Below are positions 1 through 7,588 of a stretch of 13,924 nt of DNA, piece after piece. The position numbers were made by a program, and so were the translations under genes. The first letter of the stretch is position 1. The number at the start of each line of letters is the position of its first letter. The notes under the pieces are model-generated. The model did no database searches, was not told the DNA's origin, and saw nothing but the letters and a program-made list of their open reading frames with translations. Source of the stretch: Actinomycetes bacterium (GTDB lineage: Bacteria; Actinomycetota; Acidimicrobiia; Acidimicrobiales; Microtrichaceae); the NCBI GenBank assembly GCA_023434535.1, contig JAEYSR010000229.1, forward strand, positions 1 through 13,924, written 5' to 3'.

Positions 1-678
1 GACCCCGACAACCCGCGGCCGACCGTCACCGAGCTGTCCCTCGTGGTCGACGCCGACCGCGTCGACGAGCTCGACCCGATCGTCGCTGCGGTCCTCGACG
101 CCACCGGTACCTCCCGGTTCACCGACGGCCACACCCACATCTACCTCGACAACAGCAACCACCGCGACCGCGCCAGCTGCTGCGGTCATGGTGCCCGGCT
201 CACCGCACCGGTCACGACCCCGGACGGGAGACGTGTCGTGATGAGCGCCGGTGAGTGGGAGATGCTCGTCTGCAACGCGGACGTGTCAGAGATCCTCCTC
301 GACGCCCTCGGCACCCCGATCGCGGTCAGGGACCTGCTGCGTCACCCCACACCGGCCCTCCGTCGGGCGCTGATCGCCCGCGACGGCGGCTGCGCGTTCC
401 CTGGTTGTGATGCTCCGCCCGGCTGGTGCGACGCACACCACGTCATCCACTACGCCGACGACGGCCGGACCGTCGCCATCAACCTCGTGCTCCTGTGCCG
501 CAGACACCACGGCATCGTGCACCGCACCGGCTGGTCCATCGAGTTCAACGCTGAGCGTGGCCCCGACCACGGGCACTTCACCATCACCACCGCCACCGGC
601 CTCCGGATGCAGACTCAACACCGGCCACGACCACCCCGTCCACCCCGACCACCCGAGCGAACGCCGGCACCCGCCTGA
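1..678 (+). CDS. DUF222/13E12-type HNH endonuclease domain protein (3' part)
   Basis: The reading frame is open from base 1, so the start lies upstream and only the last 225 codons are seen. Residues 131-170 hold an HNH-type nuclease core: Cys131 and Cys136 (CAFPGC), then Cys143, the His146-His147 pair (DAHHVIHY), and Cys166 with His169-His170 (CRRHHG). This is the C-terminal half of the DUF222-HNH proteins, a multicopy family in Actinobacteria also called 13E12 repeat proteins. Their cellular role is poorly defined; a metal-dependent nuclease activity is inferred from the HNH fold. The protein ends in a proline/arginine-rich tail (PRPPRPPRPPE) that is probably disordered. It is convergent with the pnuC-like gene. 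The family call is firm; the biological function is unknown. Confidence 0.9.
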   Translation, partial: DPDNPRPTVTELSLVVDADRVDELDPIVAAVLDATGTSRFTDGHTHIYLDNSNHRDRASCCGHGARLTAPVTTPDGRRVVMSAGEWEMLVCNADVSEILLDALGTPIAVRDLLRHPTPALRRALIARDGGCAFPGCDAPPGWCDAHHVIHYADDGRTVAINLVLLCRRHHGIVHRTGWSIEFNAERGPDHGHFTITTATGLRMQTQHRPRPPRPPRPPERTPAPA

Positions 679-744
679 GCGCGGGACCGGCACCGTCCAG
701 GACGTTCGACCACAAGTCCCCGCACGAGCACGCCACCACCCACC

Positions 745-764
745 CGCGCCCCGGCGGGGACGCG
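745..764. terminator. Hairpin between convergent genes, putative bidirectional terminator
   Basis: CGCGCCCC (745-752) pairs with GGGG (756-759) and CGCG (761-764), with A760 bulged: 8 bp around a 3-nt loop (GGC). It lies between the HNH gene stop (678) and the stop of the reverse-strand transporter (775), where a shared terminator is expected. There is no T-tract on either side, so it would be a non-canonical terminator. Such stems also arise by chance in GC-rich DNA. Confidence 0.4.
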
Positions 765-774
765 ACCGCACCCG

Positions 775-1428
775 TCACACGATTGCGTCCGTCGGCCGGT
801 CCGCACGGTCGCGCATGATGCGCTGCCAGTCCCGCAGCCCGATCACCGACATCACGGCGAAGACTCCGTAGAGCAGGGCGGTCGGGTAGAGCACGCGGTC
901 GATGTGCAGCGGGATGCTGACCACATTGAAGGCGATCCAGTACCACCACGCCTCCAGCCACTTCCGAGCCTGCGCGTAGACCGCGAGCACGCTCAGCACC
1001 ATCGTCAGCGAGTCGAGCAGCGGCGTCGGCGAGTCGGTCCACCGGGCCAGGACCACCACCCACGCGACGCACACGGCAGCACCGACGAGGTTCAGCCAGA
1101 GCCACTCGGGGGCACGGATCCGCCTGATGTGCAGCAGCTCCCTCTCCGCGCCGTGACGAGTGCTCCACTCCCACCATCCGTACGCGCTGAGCGCGATGAA
1201 CACGAACTGCAGGAACACGTTGGCGTACAGCTTCACGTCGGTGAACAGGACGACGAAGCACAGGGCGTTCGCGATGCCGAGCGGCCAGTTCCAGACGTTG
1301 TCGCGGACCGCCAGCCAGATCGACGCCAGGGCGAGGAGGTTGGCCAGCACCTCGGCCCACGTGATCTCCACGCCCCACCACGTGACGGCGGGCGCGGTCA
1401 ACCAGCTCCACACGATCGTCAGGCCCAT
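775..1428 (-). CDS. pnuC: PnuC-family nicotinamide riboside/vitamin transporter
   Basis: This is a 217-aa integral membrane protein with about seven hydrophobic segments. PnuC hallmarks are the tryptophan-rich stretch at residues 46-62 (WNWPLGIANAL), the aromatic helix ending in YGWWEW near 83-88, and the late RKWLEAWWYW motif at 155-164 followed by Asn168. PnuC proteins are facilitators that admit an unphosphorylated vitamin or nucleoside, which is trapped by cytoplasmic phosphorylation. Family members carry nicotinamide riboside (PnuC), thiamine (PnuT) or riboflavin (PnuX). No salvage kinase or NAD gene is adjacent, and I see no TPP or FMN riboswitch upstream, so the substrate is open. The start is supported by GAGG five bases before the ATG. 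It diverges from the MDR oxidoreductase with an 82-bp gap. Length fits the family. Confidence 0.85.
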   Translation of the reverse strand: MGLTIVWSWLTAPAVTWWGVEITWAEVLANLLALASIWLAVRDNVWNWPLGIANALCFVVLFTDVKLYANVFLQFVFIALSAYGWWEWSTRHGAERELLHIRRIRAPEWLWLNLVGAAVCVAWVVVLARWTDSPTPLLDSLTMVLSVLAVYAQARKWLEAWWYWIAFNVVSIPLHIDRVLYPTALLYGVFAVMSVIGLRDWQRIMRDRADRPTDAIV

Positions 1429-1510
1429 GACCGCCTCAGTCTGGCCCGACCGGCGGTGCCCTCACCCGATCCCGGCCCCGGAGCGGGTCCGAGACGCGCG
1501 ACGATCGACC

Positions 1511-2452
1511 ATGCGCGCAGCGACCATCGTCGACGGAGCCCTGGAGTGGAGCGAGCACCCGGATCCCGTCCCGGGAGCCGGAGAGCTGCTGGTCGAGGTG
1601 AAGGCAGCAGGGCTCAACGCGGGTGACCTCCTCCAGCTCGCCGGGTTCTACCCGGCGCCTCCAGGATCCCCGCCCGACATCCCCGGGCTGGAGTTGGCGG
1701 GCGAGGTCGTGGGCCTCGGGCCCGGGACCTCGCGCTTCTCGGTCGGCGACCGGGTGATGGCCGTTGTGGGCGGGGGCGCCCAGGTCGAGCTCGCCGTGGT
1801 CCACGAACGGAGCGCGCTCCGCGTCCCCGACGGCCTCGACTGGTCCGCCGCCGGTGGGTTCCCCGAAGCGTTCACCACGGCGCACGACGCCGTGTTCACC
1901 CAGGCCGAGCTGGGGCTGGGCGAGACGCTGCTGGTCCACGGCGCAGCCGGCGGCGTCGGCGTCGCAGCGGTGCAGCTCGGGACGGCCGCCGGCGCCCGGG
2001 TGATCGCCACCGTGCGCAACCCCGAGCTGCGCGAGCGGGTGGCGGCGCTGGGAGCGACCGTCGTCGAACCCGAGGCCTTCGGCGCGCACGGTCCGTTCGA
2101 CGTGGTGCTCGAGCTGATCGGCGGACCCAACATGGCCGAGGACATCCGCTCGCTGGCCACCGGCGGGCGCATCGCCGTCATCGGCGTCGGGGCCGGCCCC
2201 AAGGCCGAGATCAGCCTGCTCGACCTCATGACCAAGCGGGGTCGCATCCACGGCTCCACCCTGCGGGCCCGACCGATCGAACAGAAGGCGCAGGCCGCTG
2301 CGGCCATCGAGCGGCACGTCCTGCCTCTCGTCGACCGGGGCCGGATCGCAGTGCCGGTCGAGGCCGAGTTCCCCCTGTCGGAGGCAGCCGCGGCGTACGA
2401 GCACTTCCGGGCCGGCGGGAAGTTCGGCAAGGTCGTCCTCACGGCACGCTGA
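1511..2452 (+). CDS. Zinc-independent MDR oxidoreductase, quinone reductase (Qor)-like
   Basis: A 313-aa medium-chain dehydrogenase/reductase. The N-terminal GroES-like part opens with the family pattern (EHPDPVPGAGELLVEV, then AGLNAGDLLQLAGFYP). The Rossmann domain carries the nucleotide-binding glycine motif HGAAGGVG at residues 143-150, typical of NADPH-dependent quinone reductases and enoyl reductases. The cysteine/histidine zinc ligands of alcohol dehydrogenases are absent. The expected reaction is NAD(P)H-dependent reduction of quinones or enones; the substrate cannot be deduced. The frame stays open upstream to 1160, but that part is antisense to the transporter gene, and ATG 1511 starts exactly where homology begins. 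GACGAT lies 5 nt before this ATG, a possible weak -10 for a leaderless mRNA; no Shine-Dalgarno is visible. The stop overlaps a downstream ATG as TGATG (2450-2454). Confidence 0.88.
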   Translation: MRAATIVDGALEWSEHPDPVPGAGELLVEVKAAGLNAGDLLQLAGFYPAPPGSPPDIPGLELAGEVVGLGPGTSRFSVGDRVMAVVGGGAQVELAVVHERSALRVPDGLDWSAAGGFPEAFTTAHDAVFTQAELGLGETLLVHGAAGGVGVAAVQLGTAAGARVIATVRNPELRERVAALGATVVEPEAFGAHGPFDVVLELIGGPNMAEDIRSLATGGRIAVIGVGAGPKAEISLLDLMTKRGRIHGSTLRARPIEQKAQAAAAIERHVLPLVDRGRIAVPVEAEFPLSEAAAAYEHFRAGGKFGKVVLTAR

Positions 2453-2532
2453 TGGCCCGGCACCGGGTCCCGGTCGTCGGCCTCCGGGACCGTTCGCGGC
2501 CCAGACGCACGGGAAACGGGCGCGGAGGCAGC

Positions 2533-4389
2533 ATGCTGGAGACCATGCGTGCCACATCAGCCCTCCGAGCGCTCGCCCTCGCGACGCTCGCCACCCTGGT
2601 CGTCGCAGCCGTCGGCTGCACCCGCGACCCCCAGGTGGAGGGACTTCCGACCGAGCTGCCCACCGACGGGACGACGACGACCGTCCCGCTCCCCGTCGCC
2701 GCGCCGCCGTGCGTGCAGTCCCCGAACGGCGTCGGGGAGGAGCCGCCCGCGGGTTCGCGACCGGGCGACCTGATCGCGTCCTACGAGCTCGACGGCCAGT
2801 ACAAGGACTCGCTCGGCTTCCCGAAGGACGCCGACGCGTGGCGCATCTCCTACGTCTCCACCGGCTACGACGAGGACGACCTCCAGATCGTGTGCGGGAT
2901 GGCGGCCGCGCCGGCCGACGGACCGGCGACGTTCCCGACCTCCGGCGGCGCGGCCGCCACGACCGGCCGGATGCTGGCGTGGTCCCACGGCACGTCGGGG
3001 CTGCAGCAGGCCTGCCTGCCGTCGCTCGCGCCGGACAGGTCGCTCTGGGGGAAGATGGCCGACGGCATCAACACGGTCGCCTGGGGCAGCGGGCTCGGCG
3101 CCCGCGAGGGTGAGCCGGAGAACGGTGCCCTGCAGACGGCGCTCGACCGCGGCTGGGTCGTGTCGGCCACCGACTACCAGCCCAACGACACGTACGTGGT
3201 CGGCCGCATCGCCGCGGCCAACGTGATCGACGCGGCACGGGCCACCACCCAGCTGATGGAGAAGACCCACGGCAGCGACGTGCCGGTCGACTACGACACG
3301 ATCACGTGGGGCCACTCCCAGGGCGGCCACGCCGCGCTGTGGGCCGGTCAGATGATGGAGACCTACCAGGACGCGGCGCCGAACCCCGACGTGGCGACGC
3401 TGCACCTCTCGGGCGTCGCCGCCCTGGCTCCCGCCTCGAACTTCATCGTGCAGCCCGAGCTGCAGGGGATCGAGGCCGGCAACGGACTGTCCGACTGGGA
3501 GATGCACTACTCGATCGAGGTCGTGGGGCTCCCGATCCCCGCGCTGGAGCTGCAGGTGGGCCCGGCGCTGTTCTCGTACATCTTCGGGTCCTGGACCACG
3601 TTGTCGGCCCGGGGCACCCCGTCGTCGGACGCCGAGACCCCGGCGTTCCCACCGGAGGACGCGAACCTGGACCTGCGCGCGGTGACCACCGAGGAGGGGG
3701 CGACCTCCGTCGCGCAGCTCGCGTCGCTGTGCACGGTCTCGAACGCCAAGCAGGTGCAGAGCATCGTCGCTCCGTACCGCAACGCCGGGGTGCACAAGCT
3801 GCTCGTCCCGGACCTCTGGAACCTGCCGGCCGACTACTCCGAGGGCGAGTACTTCAAGGGCGGCGTCGACAAGGCCTGCGCCGCGACGGCCACCCCGGCC
3901 GGCGCCGAGGCCGACGAGGGCCTGGCCGCGTGGTGCCGGTGGATCCGCTGGAACCTGCCCGGGCCGAACGGGGTCAACCCCTTCCCGAAGGTCCCCGAGC
4001 GCGACGGCCAGCCGGTGCCGATGCTGATCGGGCAGGGGATGGACGACGTCGTGATCCACTGCCAGCCCGCCGAGGGCGCGGCCGACGACGCCGTCCCCGC
4101 CGCGGCCGACTGCATGAGCGTGGCGCTGTTCGACTCGCTGCGCGACGCCGAGGACGGGTACTGCCCGTCAGGACAGGATCGCGGCCATCTCGAGCTGGCC
4201 CTGTTCCGCAAGGACGGCGCCGCGAGCCCTGCGGGGCACCTCACGATCCCCGGTCAGATCTCCGCGGTGGGGAGCTCGAAGAGCAGCGCTGACCTCACGT
4301 TCACCGGCTCGCCGATGGAGAAGTTCATGTCGGGGGCCTTCGACGGCACGCTGCCCGCCGGTTGCAGCGCCCGCGTGCTCAACCCGTAG
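2533..4389 (+). CDS. Secreted lipoprotein, secretory lipase (LIP) family alpha/beta hydrolase
   Basis: A 618-aa exported hydrolase. Counting from ATG 2533, residues 1-28 form a signal peptide (basic start, alanine/leucine core) ending in a lipobox-like AAVGC with Cys29 as lipidation site, followed by a Thr/Pro-rich linker. Family landmarks are WSHGTSG (His152 near the oxyanion region), the nucleophile elbow WGHSQGG with Ser262, an acid-loop candidate QGMDD (Asp504/505), and candidate catalytic His552 in RGHLEL. This pattern matches the actinobacterial branch of secretory lipases (PF03583), which cleave acyl esters outside the membrane. Several cysteines suggest disulfides. I chose 2533 because GGAGG (2524-2528) precedes it and the signal peptide then has normal length. 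ATG 2452, which overlaps the previous stop, would add 27 arginine-rich residues but allow translational coupling. The natural substrate is unknown. Confidence 0.82.
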   Translation: MLETMRATSALRALALATLATLVVAAVGCTRDPQVEGLPTELPTDGTTTTVPLPVAAPPCVQSPNGVGEEPPAGSRPGDLIASYELDGQYKDSLGFPKDADAWRISYVSTGYDEDDLQIVCGMAAAPADGPATFPTSGGAAATTGRMLAWSHGTSGLQQACLPSLAPDRSLWGKMADGINTVAWGSGLGAREGEPENGALQTALDRGWVVSATDYQPNDTYVVGRIAAANVIDAARATTQLMEKTHGSDVPVDYDTITWGHSQGGHAALWAGQMMETYQDAAPNPDVATLHLSGVAALAPASNFIVQPELQGIEAGNGLSDWEMHYSIEVVGLPIPALELQVGPALFSYIFGSWTTLSARGTPSSDAETPAFPPEDANLDLRAVTTEEGATSVAQLASLCTVSNAKQVQSIVAPYRNAGVHKLLVPDLWNLPADYSEGEYFKGGVDKACAATATPAGAEADEGLAAWCRWIRWNLPGPNGVNPFPKVPERDGQPVPMLIGQGMDDVVIHCQPAEGAADDAVPAAADCMSVALFDSLRDAEDGYCPSGQDRGHLELALFRKDGAASPAGHLTIPGQISAVGSSKSSADLTFTGSPMEKFMSGAFDGTLPAGCSARVLNP

Positions 4390-4400
4390 CTCGCTCCAGG

Positions 4401-4416
4401 GTCCGGCCGCTCGGAC
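4401..4416. terminator. Weak hairpin between convergent lipase and lactonase-like genes
   Basis: GTCCG (4401-4405) and CGGAC (4412-4416) form a 5-bp stem around a 6-nt loop, in the 34-bp gap between the lipase stop and the reverse-strand metallo-hydrolase stop. Position suggests a shared terminator. The stem is short and has no T-tract, so this is tentative. Confidence 0.25.
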
Positions 4417-4423
4417 GCGGGCG

Positions 4424-5314
4424 TCAGTGGCGGTGGCCGCCGACCGTCGGGATCGGCGCGCCGCCGTCGGCCCGGAGGAACCGGGTCGGATCCGACTCCG
4501 ACGGACCGCCCACGCCCATCTCCTCGGTGAAGGCCGGCCAGACGTCGGGGTCGTGACCCGGGATCACGCGGTAGCCCTTCTGCGCGGCGATGGACTTGAG
4601 CCGGCGGATGGCCTCGGTGGCCTCCTCCACGTCCCCGGTCGCCACGGAGCCCGGAGCGATCTCCTCGTCGATCTGCACCTGGAGGTCGGCGGCGTCGAAC
4701 GCGAAGACGAAGCCGCCGGCCGGCTCTCCCCTGTCGTCGGCCAGGTCCACCACGAAGCTCTGGTGCCCGATGGTGTGGCCGTAGGTCGCGACGGCGGTCA
4801 CCCCCGGGGCGATCTCGACGTCGCCGTCGGCGAGCCGCCAGTCGATGCGGTGGTCGTCGTAGTCCAGTCGGAACAGGGCTTCGGGTTCGGGCGCGTCGAG
4901 GGCGAGCGAGTACTCGAGCTCCCGCCGCTGGATGTGCATCGGCGCCCGCTCCGCCCACCAGCGGACACCGCCGGAGTGGTCGTAGTGGAGGTGGCTGAGA
5001 CCCACCACGACCACGTCGTCGGGGCTGATGCCCACGTGCTCGAAGGCCCGCTCGACCGAGTCGCCCCGGTCGCCGATCAGCTCGTCCTCGATGCCCATGT
5101 GGACCAGACGTCGGCGCAGCATGTCGTCGAGCAGCACCGGCGTGTTGAACCCCGTGTCCAGCAGCATCCACCCGCCGTCCAGCTCCAGCAGGATGCCCGG
5201 AACCGGCTCGCGCAGGCGCACGTCGTCGGCACCGCCCTGCAGGGAGACGCTCAGCGGGATGTGCTCCCAGCCGAAGGTGAGGGGGACGATCCTGCGGACA
5301 CCGCTGACGGCCAT
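4424..5314 (-). CDS. AHL-lactonase-like metallo-beta-lactamase-fold hydrolase
   Basis: A 296-aa MBL-fold enzyme with the full dinuclear metal site: SHLHYDHSGG (His108, His110, Asp112, His113), GHTIGHQS (His180), FAFDAADL (Asp207) and IPGHDPDVW (His254). The spacing and the GHTxGHQS and PGHDP motifs resemble the quorum-quenching N-acyl-homoserine lactonases (AiiA/AttM group), which hydrolyse lactone rings in the cytoplasm. The wider family also includes enzymes of unknown substrate, so AHL is a guess. The start is supported by TAGCGT ending 6 nt before the ATG with no Shine-Dalgarno, which fits a leaderless mRNA. It diverges from the winged-helix gene and converges on the lipase gene. No luxI/luxR-type gene is in view. 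Family call strong; substrate uncertain. Confidence 0.85.
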   Translation of the reverse strand: MAVSGVRRIVPLTFGWEHIPLSVSLQGGADDVRLREPVPGILLELDGGWMLLDTGFNTPVLLDDMLRRRLVHMGIEDELIGDRGDSVERAFEHVGISPDDVVVVGLSHLHYDHSGGVRWWAERAPMHIQRRELEYSLALDAPEPEALFRLDYDDHRIDWRLADGDVEIAPGVTAVATYGHTIGHQSFVVDLADDRGEPAGGFVFAFDAADLQVQIDEEIAPGSVATGDVEEATEAIRRLKSIAAQKGYRVIPGHDPDVWPAFTEEMGVGGPSESDPTRFLRADGGAPIPTVGGHRH

Positions 5315-5320
5315 GGCGCC

Positions 5321-5326
5321 ACGCTA
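5321..5326 (-). promoter_or_regulatory. -10 element (TAGCGT) for leaderless lactonase-like gene
   Basis: On the reverse strand TAGCGT fits the actinobacterial TANNNT -10 consensus and is followed by GGCGCC and then the ATG. A 6-nt gap places the transcription start at or next to the A of ATG, so the mRNA would be leaderless. No clear -35 is visible, which is common for such promoters. Confidence 0.55.
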
Positions 5327-5412
5327 CGCCGCAGGTGTGTCGGCGCTGTTTCGACGTCGGTGCTCTCGTGCTCCCGCGTCCGTCGGCCCGTCCGGTCTGC
5401 CAGCCTGTGGCC

Positions 5413-6624
5413 GTGTCGAGGATGGACGACGCCGAGCGGCGACGACGGATCGGGGTGCGCCACGCCCTCGCCGACGGCCACCGGAGCGACGATCCGGTCG
5501 CGGCGGCACGATCCGTCGTCGCCCTGCACGGGACCGACCCGGCGAGCATCTACATGTCGGTGCACGCCCGGCACCGACCGACCGGAGCGAGCGGCCAGGA
5601 CGACCGGACCGAGCTCGACCGCGTGCTCGACGTCGACCGGGGCCTCGTCCGACTCATGGCCATGCGTCGCACGATCTGGATCGCGCCCGCCGCCCTCGCT
5701 CCGGCCATGGTCGCCGGGCCCGGCGCCCGGGTCGCCGGACGGGAGCTCGCCCGGCTGATCAAGGACGTGGAGACCGAGGGGCTCCACGCGGACGGCGTCG
5801 GCTGGACCGGCGACGCCCGTCGCGCCGTGCTCGAGCAGCTCGCCGACGGGTCGCGGCTGACGATGGACGAGATGCGCACCGCCGCCCCGGTGCTGCAGGG
5901 CTCGTACCGACAGGGGGTCGGGAAGAAGTGGGAGGCCGACGTCGCGATCGCTCCTCGCGTGCTCACCTGGATGTGGGCCGCCGGCGACGTCGTCCGGGCC
6001 GGCAACGACGGGTCCTGGCGGTCCTCCCGCCCGCGCTGGGCCTCGGCGGCCGCGTGGTCACAGGGACTGACGACGCCGATGGAGGCTGCGGCGGCGTGGC
6101 GGGAGCTGGTGCGCAGCTGGCTCGAGTCCTTCGGGCCCGGGACCGAGACCGACATCGCCTGGTGGCTCGGGGCCACGAAGTCGATCGTCCGGTCCGCGCT
6201 GGGAGAGCTCGGGGCCGTGCCCGTCGACCTGGACGACGGCTCGACCGGCTGGGTCCTCCCCGGCGACGACGGCCCCACCCACCAGACAGAACCCTGGGGC
6301 GCCCTCCTGCCTGCGCTCGACCCCACGACGATGGGCTGGAAGCAGCGGGACTGGTACCTGGGCCGTCACGCCCCGGAGCTCGTGGACAGCGCCGGGAACG
6401 CCGGGCCGACCGTGTGGTGGAACGGTCGGATCGTCGGCGGCTGGCACCAGAGCGAGGACGGCGCCGTCGGCATGGTCCTGCTCGACGACGTGGGCCGGGA
6501 TGCGATCGAGGTGCTGGAGTCGACCGCCGACGAGCTCGAGACCTGGCTCGGCGGCCAGAGGGTGCTGATGCGGTTCCCGTCGCCGCTGTTCCAGCGATCC
6601 ACCGGGCGCGACGTCCGGGGCTGA
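5413..6624 (+). CDS. Winged-helix DNA-binding domain protein (HTH_42, AlkZ/YcaQ superfamily)
   Basis: A 403-aa soluble protein of the winged-helix family PF06224. Features are the basic N-terminal helix (DDAERRRRIGVRHALA), the segment VVALHGTDPASIYMSV, the DVDRGLVRLMAMRRTIW strand region, and the late IVGGWHQ and VLMRFPSPLF motifs. The superfamily includes the DNA glycosylases AlkZ and YcaQ/AlkX, whose catalytic QxQ or QxD sits where this protein has His39-Gly40-Thr41 (alignment from memory). Glycosylase activity by that mechanism is therefore doubtful; DNA binding or repair of another kind is inferred. The start is uncertain: GTG 5413 is preceded at 6 nt by CAGCCT, a near-match to TANNNT, while ATG 5422 directly abuts a GAGG. 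It diverges from the lactonase-like gene and converges on the thioesterase gene with a 29-bp gap. Confidence 0.8.
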   Translation: MSRMDDAERRRRIGVRHALADGHRSDDPVAAARSVVALHGTDPASIYMSVHARHRPTGASGQDDRTELDRVLDVDRGLVRLMAMRRTIWIAPAALAPAMVAGPGARVAGRELARLIKDVETEGLHADGVGWTGDARRAVLEQLADGSRLTMDEMRTAAPVLQGSYRQGVGKKWEADVAIAPRVLTWMWAAGDVVRAGNDGSWRSSRPRWASAAAWSQGLTTPMEAAAAWRELVRSWLESFGPGTETDIAWWLGATKSIVRSALGELGAVPVDLDDGSTGWVLPGDDGPTHQTEPWGALLPALDPTTMGWKQRDWYLGRHAPELVDSAGNAGPTVWWNGRIVGGWHQSEDGAVGMVLLDDVGRDAIEVLESTADELETWLGGQRVLMRFPSPLFQRSTGRDVRG

Positions 6625-6653
6625 GCCGCGTCCCCGCCCGGCGCCCGGTCAGG

Positions 6654-7514
6654 TCACCGTTCGACGTCGGCCACGCAGTGGACGTACGCGGTGAGGGCGG
6701 GCCGGGGACCGTCGCCGTCGTCGGAGGCGATCCCGGCGTCGTCCACGTCCACCGCGACGAGCGCCACCGGGCCGTCGCGGCGCACGAGGCGGGCTCGGGC
6801 CTCCAGCGGTCCGACGCGGGCCTGGGCCAGGTAGGTGGCGACGACGTCGAGCGCACGCGCCCTCGTCCCGAGGACGTCGCTCGCGAGCGCGGCGGCGGAT
6901 CCGGCGGCGAGCGACGCGACCACGCCCCCGTTCACCGCACCGAAGGAGTTCCTGACGAACGGGCTCGCGTCCAGCTGCGCCCGACCCGACGTCCCGTCGA
7001 GCACCCTGAGCCCGATCTCGTCCGCGTAGGCCGAGCGGAGACCCGAGTCCGGCAGGGCCATCGAGATGCGCTCGCCGATCCGGATCGGGGTGTCGGCGAT
7101 GTCCAGGTTCCCGTCGCGTCGGGGCAACCGCACGAAGGTCAGCTCTGCCGTTCCAGCCGTGTGACCGCCCGCATCGCCGTCGGACCGGAGCGCGGCGGCG
7201 ACCACAATCGTCGTCCGCCCGGCGCGACGCACCGACGCGTCCACCACCAGGCGACCGTCGGCCGGCGGATCGACCAGGTGCAGCGCCAGCTGCGCGGTGG
7301 CCATCCAGTCCGGAGCGATGACCCGACCCACCAGCAGACCGGCGAGCACGTCGACGGCGACCAGCACGGGCCCGGCCGACAGGCGCCCGTCCTCGCACAC
7401 CTCGGGCACCACCGTGAGGTGAGCGCGTGCGGCGTCGGGCCCCGTGTCCTCCATCTCGAAGGGAAGGTCGCGGAGGACGTGGTGCTCCGGCGGATAGGGC
7501 TCGGTGTCGCTCAC
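6654..7514 (-). CDS. Double-hotdog acyl-CoA thioesterase-like protein (PaaI type)
   Basis: A 286-aa protein that reads as two tandem hotdog domains. The second (about residues 150-286) has the PaaI-type helix signature NSFGAVNGGVVASL starting at Asn189, where the family usually has N..G.xHGG; here Asn195 stands in place of the His. The first (about 20-130) keeps only traces (AGPVLVAVDVLAGL). Such proteins hydrolyse or bind acyl-CoA thioesters in the cytoplasm; the acyl group is unknown. An in-frame GTG at 7595 would overlap the divergent gene. I prefer GTG 7514 because TACGAT lies 9 nt upstream and hotdog homology starts soon after. The N-terminal domain appears degenerate, so one catalytic site per subunit is likely. 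Confidence 0.75.
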   Translation of the reverse strand: MSDTEPYPPEHHVLRDLPFEMEDTGPDAARAHLTVVPEVCEDGRLSAGPVLVAVDVLAGLLVGRVIAPDWMATAQLALHLVDPPADGRLVVDASVRRAGRTTIVVAAALRSDGDAGGHTAGTAELTFVRLPRRDGNLDIADTPIRIGERISMALPDSGLRSAYADEIGLRVLDGTSGRAQLDASPFVRNSFGAVNGGVVASLAAGSAAALASDVLGTRARALDVVATYLAQARVGPLEARARLVRRDGPVALVAVDVDDAGIASDDGDGPRPALTAYVHCVADVER

Positions 7515-7523
7515 AGGCCAGGG

Positions 7524-7533
7524 ATCGTAGGCT
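7524..7533. promoter_or_regulatory. Overlapping opposed -10 elements of a divergent promoter
   Basis: ATCGTAGGCT holds TACGAT on the reverse strand (7529-7524) and TAGGCT on the forward strand (7528-7533), sharing two base pairs. The reverse element ends 9 nt before GTG 7514 (leaderless thioesterase mRNA). The forward element would start transcription near 7540, giving the downstream gene a leader of about 50 nt that contains its AGGGGG ribosome site. Overlapping -10 hexamers are a known way to make bidirectional promoters. Confidence 0.5.
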
Positions 7534-7553
7534 GGTCGACGTCCGGGTCGACC
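7534..7553. repeat. 20-bp inverted repeat, candidate operator
   Basis: GGTCGAC (7534-7540) and GTCGACC (7547-7553) are inverted arms separated by GTCCGG. The repeat follows directly on the forward -10 element, covering the predicted forward start site, and falls about 5-24 bp upstream of the reverse -10. A dimeric repressor such as a TetR or MarR family member bound here could control both genes; no such regulator gene is adjacent. GTCGAC is common in GC-rich DNA, so this is suggestive only. Confidence 0.35.
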
Positions 7554-7588
7554 GCCCGGAGCGAGGTCGAGCACGCCAGGGGGCACGG

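Noticed and set aside
1160..1510. N-terminal extension of the MDR oxidoreductase
   Set aside because: It is antisense to the transporter gene, and the GroES-like domain begins exactly at ATG 1511.
1429..1510. TPP, FMN or NAD-type riboswitch before the PnuC-like gene
   Set aside because: The gap is only 82 bp, and the conserved boxes of these riboswitches are not present.
2557..4059. Long open frame of 500 codons on the reverse strand
   Set aside because: It is antisense to the secretory-lipase gene, arginine/glycine/valine-rich with no family motif, and arises from the GC codon bias of the real gene.
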